A program made the translations under genes and the position numbers. Below are positions 16,010 through 19,107 of a DNA stretch of 19,107 nt, piece by piece. Under the pieces are notes generated by a model. That model ran no database searches, had not been told where the DNA came from, and saw nothing but the letters and a program-made list of their open reading frames with translations. Numbering within the stretch: the first letter of the stretch is position 1; every line of letters starts with the position of its first letter. The stretch is from assembly GCA_900766195.1 (NCBI GenBank), contig CAAFUN010000008.1, positions 1 to 19,107 on the forward strand, written 5' to 3'. The DNA is from an uncultured Bacteroides sp. (lineage in GTDB: Bacteria; Bacteroidota; Bacteroidia; Bacteroidales; Bacteroidaceae).

Positions 16010-17047
16010 TTAAAAGTATTTTGTAATGGCTGCGTGTGCAAAGTTATCCATTTCGTTGATCATACGTACGGCAGAATCAAGAATAGGATATGCGCATACA
16101 GCCCCACTACCTTCTCCCAAACGTAATCCCAAATTTAATAACGGTTTGGCTCCCATTGCATCTAACACTAATTTATGACCGTTCTCATCACCACAATGTC
16201 CATATATGGCATAATCAGTTACCGCCGGATACAGTTTTGAAGCGGCTAGTAGGCAGCTAGTCATAATAAAACCGTCTACTAGTATAATCATTCCCAAATC
16301 AGCTGCTTGTAACATGGCACCAATGGCCATAACCATTTCCAATCCTCCGAAATAACGAATTAGATCGGTAGGTGAATGATTTCCACGATAGTTGGCTACG
16401 GCTTGATTCAGTACTTCATATTTGTGGCGAATGCCGGCATTATCCAGTCCACTACCTGCTCCAACGCATTGTTCCAATGAAATGCCGGTGAAAAAACTAG
16501 CCCAGATGGATGACGAGGAAGTGTTGCCAATGCCCATCTCTCCCAAGCTAATTACGTTGGTTCCTTCCTGATGACATTGACAGATAATTTCCGCACCACG
16601 TTCAATGCAAAGATTCATTTCATTTTCGGACATGGCAGCCTCGTGCAGATAGTTGTGTGTCCCCATGCGTACTTTCATGCTGATGATACCTTTATCATAA
16701 GGTAATTCATAGTCAACACCTGCATCTACAATCTTAAGTATAAAACCATGTTGACGACATAGAACATTTATTCCGGCTCCTCCATGCAAAAAATTACTGA
16801 TCTGCTGCCAAGTGATTTCTTTTGGCGAAAAGCTTACTCCTTCGGCAACAATACCATGATCAGCGGCAAAAATTACATTTTGAGGAACACATAGCGAAGG
16901 AGAAAGTGTTTGTTGTATCCAGCCTATTTGCAGAGCGAGATCTTCTAGTCTGCCTAATGAACCTTTGGGTTTTGTCAGGTTATCGATCTTTTCTATTAAT
17001 GCCTGTTTTATTGTTTCGTCCGGATGTTTAATATGAAATGTCTTCAT
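16010..17047 (-). CDS. cobT: Nicotinate-nucleotide:dimethylbenzimidazole phosphoribosyltransferase
   Basis: CobT activates the lower base: it moves phosphoribose from nicotinate mononucleotide to 5,6-dimethylbenzimidazole or a related base, giving alpha-ribazole phosphate for CobS. The 345-aa cytoplasmic protein has the usual length and motifs: LTKPKGSLGRLEDLA (24-38), AADHGIVAEGVSFSPKEIT (61-79), GEMGIGNTSSSS (169-180), and the catalytic Glu312 in LRLGEGSGA near the C-terminus. It lies 43 bp after cobU in the same operon. No enzyme making dimethylbenzimidazole (BluB or BzaA-F) is in the window, so the base may be imported or made elsewhere. Confidence 0.96.
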   Translation of the reverse strand: MKTFHIKHPDETIKQALIEKIDNLTKPKGSLGRLEDLALQIGWIQQTLSPSLCVPQNVIFAADHGIVAEGVSFSPKEITWQQISNFLHGGAGINVLCRQHGFILKIVDAGVDYELPYDKGIISMKVRMGTHNYLHEAAMSENEMNLCIERGAEIICQCHQEGTNVISLGEMGIGNTSSSSIWASFFTGISLEQCVGAGSGLDNAGIRHKYEVLNQAVANYRGNHSPTDLIRYFGGLEMVMAIGAMLQAADLGMIILVDGFIMTSCLLAASKLYPAVTDYAIYGHCGDENGHKLVLDAMGAKPLLNLGLRLGEGSGAVCAYPILDSAVRMINEMDNFAHAAITKYF

Positions 17048-17090
17048 TATCCAAGTTGTATTATAATTTCCTTGTTCGGATCTTGCTTTA

Positions 17091-17600
17091 TTATTTTATC
17101 TTTATGGGTATCCCCGAAACCATCAAGATTACTTCATCTGCCTTAGAGGCAATGTGTTGGTTTATCCAACCTTGCATATCCGTGAATTTTCGTTGTAGTT
17201 CATTGTCGGATACGCCACACATACCTATTTCATTAGTTACGAATATAAAAGTTGCCTCCTGATTGATGAAACTGTCGAACTCTTCTTTTATTGCGGATAA
17301 GGATTGCTCTATGTCTGCATTCAAATCGAAGAAAAAGTTGGTACACCATAATGTTACGCAATCTATCACGATTGTTCTTTCCTCCAGTTGATGGCGACTT
17401 AATAATTTTTCTTCTTCAATATTAGTCCATTCTTTCCCTCTCCGCTGTTGGTGAGCAATAACGCGTCGACGAAATTCTTCATCCCATATCCGAGCAGTGG
17501 CCAAATACACCGGATGTGAGGATAGGCTTAGAGCTAACTTCTCAGCGTGGCTGCTTTTTCCCGATCGGGTGCCTCCGGTAATAAGAATAATCTTCTTCAT
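17091..17600 (-). CDS. cobU: Adenosylcobinamide kinase / adenosylcobinamide-phosphate guanylyltransferase
   Basis: CobU phosphorylates adenosylcobinamide and then attaches GMP, giving adenosylcobinamide-GDP for CobS. The kinase activity lets the cell salvage imported cobinamide, which fits the uptake operon next door. The 169-aa protein has the P-loop GGTRSGKS (9-16), the probable guanylylated His50 in RVIAHQQRRGKEW, IDCVTLWCTN (79-88) and the C-terminal GWINQHIASKADEVILMVSG. In the VTNEIGMCGVSDNE segment, Cys replaces the small residue usual after GMG; probably harmless. First gene of the cobU-T-S-C operon, with a leader of about 160 nt that contains hairpins. Confidence 0.95.
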   Translation of the reverse strand: MKKIILITGGTRSGKSSHAEKLALSLSSHPVYLATARIWDEEFRRRVIAHQQRRGKEWTNIEEEKLLSRHQLEERTIVIDCVTLWCTNFFFDLNADIEQSLSAIKEEFDSFINQEATFIFVTNEIGMCGVSDNELQRKFTDMQGWINQHIASKADEVILMVSGIPIKIK

Positions 17601-17761
17601 ACTTTTAGATTAGAACCAACACGATGGAAATCAACGATTTCTATCTAGCCGTATTAGTAATTTCTTTTATTTTGCAATGAACTACTTATATTAAATTTCC
17701 CGGACACGATGGGATAGCCTTGCTTCCCATCAGGACTGAGGAAACATAATTTTCCTTTTGT
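17601..17761 (-). promoter_or_regulatory. Structured 5' leader of the cobU operon (candidate RNA regulator)
   Basis: Read on the - strand from the predicted start near 17761, the leader has three hairpins. Hairpin A is AGGAAA-ATTATG-TTTCCT (17756-17739). Hairpin B is GATGGGA with TCCCATC (17731-17708), continued by an inner AGC/GCT step. Hairpin C is GAAATC-GTT-GATTTC (17641-17627), ending 26 nt before the start codon. The 9-mer CCATCGTGT occurs twice: at the 3' arm of hairpin B (17712-17704) and at the 3' side of hairpin C (17627-17619). The 5' arm of B could thus pair with TTTCCATC at 17630-17623 instead. None of the cobalamin riboswitch blocks are present. Confidence 0.4.
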
Positions 17762-17767
17762 TGAAAG

Positions 17768-17797
17768 CAAATGTACGTGATTATTTTGAATATAAAA
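17768..17797 (-). promoter_or_regulatory. Probable promoter of the cobU operon
   Basis: On the - strand, TACATTTG (17775-17768) matches TAnnTTTG exactly. At the -33 position, 19 bp upstream, the sequence is TTT (17797-17795) instead of TTG. The start would fall near 17761. It overlaps, back to back, the promoter of tRNA-Gly on the + strand. Confidence 0.5.
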
Positions 17798-17815
17798 AAA
17801 CTTCTTTTACCTTTG
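17786..17815 (+). promoter_or_regulatory. Promoter of tRNA-Gly
   Basis: TTG at 17786-17788, a 19-bp spacer, and TACCTTTG at 17808-17815 form a full consensus Bacteroides promoter. The start lies about 16 bp before the mature tRNA 5' end. Confidence 0.75.
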
Positions 17816-17837
17816 CGCTGCAACAGAAAAAAGAAAT

Positions 17838-17913
17838 GCGGAAGTAGCTCAGTTGGTAGAGCATCAGCTTCCCAAGCTGAGGGTCGCGGGTTCGAATCCC
17901 GTTTTCCGCTCCA
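17838..17913 (+). tRNA. tRNA-Gly (anticodon CCC)
   Basis: A complete 76-nt cloverleaf: acceptor GCGGAAG with TTTCCGC, D-arm GCTC/GAGC around AGTTGGTA, anticodon stem TCAGC/GCTGA with loop TTCCCAA (anticodon CCC, reading GGG), variable loop GGGTC, T-arm with TTCGAAT, discriminator T and an encoded CCA. It has its own promoter and terminator. Confidence 0.97.
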
Positions 17914-17921
17914 CTGATTAT

Positions 17922-17955
17922 AAGGCAGTTACGATTAAAGTAGCTGCCTTTTTTT
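17922..17955 (+). terminator. Rho-independent terminator of tRNA-Gly
   Basis: AAGGCAGTTA (17922-17931) pairs with TAGCTGCCTT (17941-17950), ten pairs with one G-T, around a 9-nt loop, followed by a T-run to 17955. It begins 9 bp after the tRNA. Confidence 0.9.
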
Positions 17956-18148
17956 GTTGAAAATTTCAAATTAATAATCTCCAAAACGGGAATGAAGGAC
18001 AGTAGAGCATCTTGATTTGGGTCACAAAAAACAATAATATGATCGCAAAGAAAACATCAATGAAACTCGATATATGTTGAGCCAAGAAGGCTGGATTCTC
18101 TAACAGTCCTTATTAAGAAAATTTTCTTGATACAGACTGTCTTCACTA
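17956..18148. other. Intergenic stretch with a nested dyad
   Basis: No gene is seen. At 18113-18130 lies TTAAGAAAATTTTCTTGA, a near-perfect dyad, nested inside ACAGTC (18103-18108) and GACTGT (18135-18140). It lies 9-46 bp beyond the stop of the small membrane protein gene on the - strand and may serve as its terminator. A short AGCC-AAGAA-GGCT hairpin lies near 18080-18092. Confidence 0.35.
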
Positions 18149-18412
18149 TCAAGCATTGTTTAGCATAGATGTTCCGAGTGAGTAAAATAATAAATACATG
18201 AGAAAAATAAAAGCAAAAGCTAGAAGTCCTATTATTATTTGTGCTTTGGCCCAATTTTTTCTTGAAGGATTAGTATCACTTGACCCAAATGCCCACATTA
18301 TTAAACAAACAATATTCACAACAGGGATACATAGTAATAATAAGTAAATAATCCATTCTTTGACTGTGATAACTCTACTTTGTTGATTTTCTGAAATGTT
18401 TAGATTTTCCAT
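18149..18412 (-). CDS. Small two-helix membrane protein, function unknown
   Basis: This 87-aa protein has a polar N-terminus (about 20 residues), a first membrane segment at about 20-42 (WIIYLLLLCIPVVNIVCLIM), a polar loop with FGSSDTNPSRKNWAKAQ, and a second membrane segment at about 60-78 (IGLLAFAFIFLMYLLFYSL). The loop pattern WAFGS-x(2)-NPS-(K/R)-x-N is one I associate with short conserved membrane proteins of Bacteroidales without known function. It has its own well-placed promoter. No link to B12 metabolism is seen. The start ATG 18412 is the first in the frame after the promoter. Confidence 0.75.
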   Translation of the reverse strand: MENLNISENQQSRVITVKEWIIYLLLLCIPVVNIVCLIMWAFGSSDTNPSRKNWAKAQIIIGLLAFAFIFLMYLLFYSLGTSMLNNA

Positions 18413-18443
18413 ACTACTTTAGTTTAATTGTTGAAGTTATATA

Positions 18444-18473
18444 CAAATATATTTATTTTTAAATATGATACAA
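18444..18473 (-). promoter_or_regulatory. Promoter of the small membrane protein gene
   Basis: On the - strand, TTG (18473-18471), a 19-bp spacer and TATATTTG (18451-18444) match the Bacteroides consensus fully. The start falls about 25 bp before ATG 18412. Confidence 0.7.
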
Positions 18474-18517
18474 TAATTTATAAGCTTTGTTGCCGTGTGC
18501 TACTCAGAGAATCCATA

Positions 18518-18988
18518 TTAGCGTTTTGCTTGCATTTTTCTAGGAATATTAATAACACCAGAACCATCAACCAGCCATTTACCTTTTTCCTTTACAACTT
18601 TCATGACTAAAATGAAATTGGACCAATAGTCTTTTCCTCTGAGCGTAACAAATCCTTTTTTATGATCGTAGCTAACAAGCTCAAACCCCTCATCTGGATA
18701 ATCTTGAGCGTCGAGGATGGGATCAAAGCCTAATCCCGATTCCGGTTCTTCTTTAAGGGCTGATTCTACCAGTTTCTTATATGAGGTTTTAAACTTGTGG
18801 GTTAATAGCTTATTCTTTGCAACCCAATCATCCGCTGATTCTGTCGATTGAGAGCAAAAAACAACATATTCATTTATTACTTGCATCGCAACGTTGGCTT
18901 CTTCGGCTGTATTTGCTTTTTTACCAAGTTCTTGAGCGCTACAAGTAAGAATAAAAAGACTGAAAAATAAGACAGAATATATAATCTT
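18518..18988 (-). pseudogene. Secreted DUF3828-like protein gene that has lost its start codon
   Basis: The frame ends at 18518 and runs back without a stop past ATG 18886 to about 18988. The upstream part codes for KIIYSVLFFSLFILTCSAQE, a typical signal peptide lacking only its first residues; cleavage is likely after SA, with a lipoprotein Cys as the alternative. The mature part (GFDPILDAQDYPDEGFELVSYD, given here as seen at about 80-101, then TLRGKD and VVKEKGKWLVDGSGVINIP) resembles DUF3828 domains. In-frame TAG (18994-18992) lies two codons before the Lys codon at 18988-18986, with no ATG, so the native start was removed at a junction close to 18989. Starting at ATG 18886 would drop the export signal and is unlikely to give a working product. 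Probably disrupted by the element to the right. Confidence 0.6.
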
Positions 18989-19107
18989 CCACTAGTGTCC
19001 ACTAAAGATTAGCGGATTCCCCCGTAAGTTATTAAATAACAATGCATTAGAGTTCATATTCCTGCGTGACGATTTGAATGGATTACATTTGCAACCAATA
19101 AGCAAAC
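18989..19107 (+). mobile_element. Putative left end of an insertion sequence (runs off the window)
   Basis: The reading frame of the neighbouring gene breaks near 18989, where the sequence changes to CACTAGTGTCCACTAAAG, which has the feel of an IS terminus (similar TAGTGTCC ends occur in some Bacteroides elements; from memory, not checked). Inside there is a dyad GTTATTAAATAAC (19028-19040) and a + strand -7 element TACATTTG at 19084-19091 with CTG 19 bp upstream. This predicts a gene, presumably the transposase, starting just past the window edge. Neither the other inverted repeat nor a target duplication can be seen. Confidence 0.4.

Noticed and set aside
17701..17760. Separate small RNA on the + strand, with a terminator-like hairpin at 17739-17756
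   Set aside because: No full + strand promoter is found upstream (the nearest, in TTTTATTTTG, is one base short), and the same hairpins are better explained as the cobU leader on the other strand.
17601..17761. Second cobalamin riboswitch upstream of cobU
   Set aside because: The leader is structured, but the GGTGCAAAACC core, the CACTG and GGGAAGG blocks and the AGTCAGAAGACCTGCC box are all missing on both strands.
17781..17984. Reading frame of 67 codons on the - strand across the tRNA, with GIRTRDPQLGKLMLYQLSY
   Set aside because: This is the well-known false protein read from the antisense strand of a tRNA gene; the tRNA explains the sequence fully.
18057..18254. 65-codon frame on the - strand overlapping the end of the small membrane protein gene
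   Set aside because: It overlaps a better-supported gene in another frame, contains the intergenic dyad, and has no start signal.

Overview
The window looks like a Bacteroides or close Bacteroidales chromosome. Three things point there: promoters of the TTG-N19/20-TAnnTTTG type, weak Shine-Dalgarno signals, and outer-membrane lipoproteins with acidic residues directly after the lipobox Cys. Almost everything in it concerns vitamin B12. A cobalamin-riboswitch-controlled corrinoid capture and uptake operon sits beside two convergent operons for the late (nucleotide-loop) part of cobalamin synthesis and salvage.

Left part (1-10.6 kb, + strand, visibly AT-rich). The 3' end of a TonB-dependent outer-membrane receptor gene enters from the left edge and stops at 106. 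A promoter follows, then a cobalamin riboswitch (about 299-546) with an unusually long insertion in its P8 region. It leads into btuB (706-2766), btuG (surface beta-propeller lipoprotein, 2763-3941), two tandem paralogous lipoproteins with an N-terminal DUF5018-like domain and a long leucine-rich-repeat-like body (3999-6137 and 6161-8326), and a lipoprotein with Ig/PKD-like modules and a distinctive C-terminal domain (8338-10074). Two hairpins close the operon. A broken duplicate of the left-edge receptor's 3' end then lies at 10445-10600, so the uptake operon is bracketed by a direct repeat of about 106 bp.

Middle (10.6-17.6 kb, less AT-rich, at least around cobQ-cbiB). A clean promoter drives cobQ, cobD (threonine-phosphate decarboxylase) and cbiB on the + strand. 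The convergent cobU-cobT-cobS-cobC operon lies on the - strand, with only 9 bp between the two converging stop codons. Together these seven genes can convert adenosylcobyrinic acid diamide, or salvaged cobinamide, into adenosylcobalamin. cobU has a leader of about 160 nt with hairpins and a repeated 9-mer that allows two alternative foldings; it does not match the cobalamin riboswitch consensus.

Right part (17.6-19.1 kb). A tRNA-Gly(CCC) with its own promoter and terminator is followed by a small two-helix membrane protein on the - strand. Next comes a secreted DUF3828-like protein gene that has lost its start codon at a junction near 18989. The sequence beyond looks like the left end of an insertion sequence whose rightward promoter is visible but whose transposase lies outside the window.

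How it fits together (inference): the riboswitch shuts the capture operon when B12 is plentiful. BtuB/BtuG and the three further surface lipoproteins scavenge corrinoids, and the Cob enzymes rebuild incomplete corrinoids into the cofactor. The two LRR-like lipoproteins are the least understood part and the best candidates for something new.
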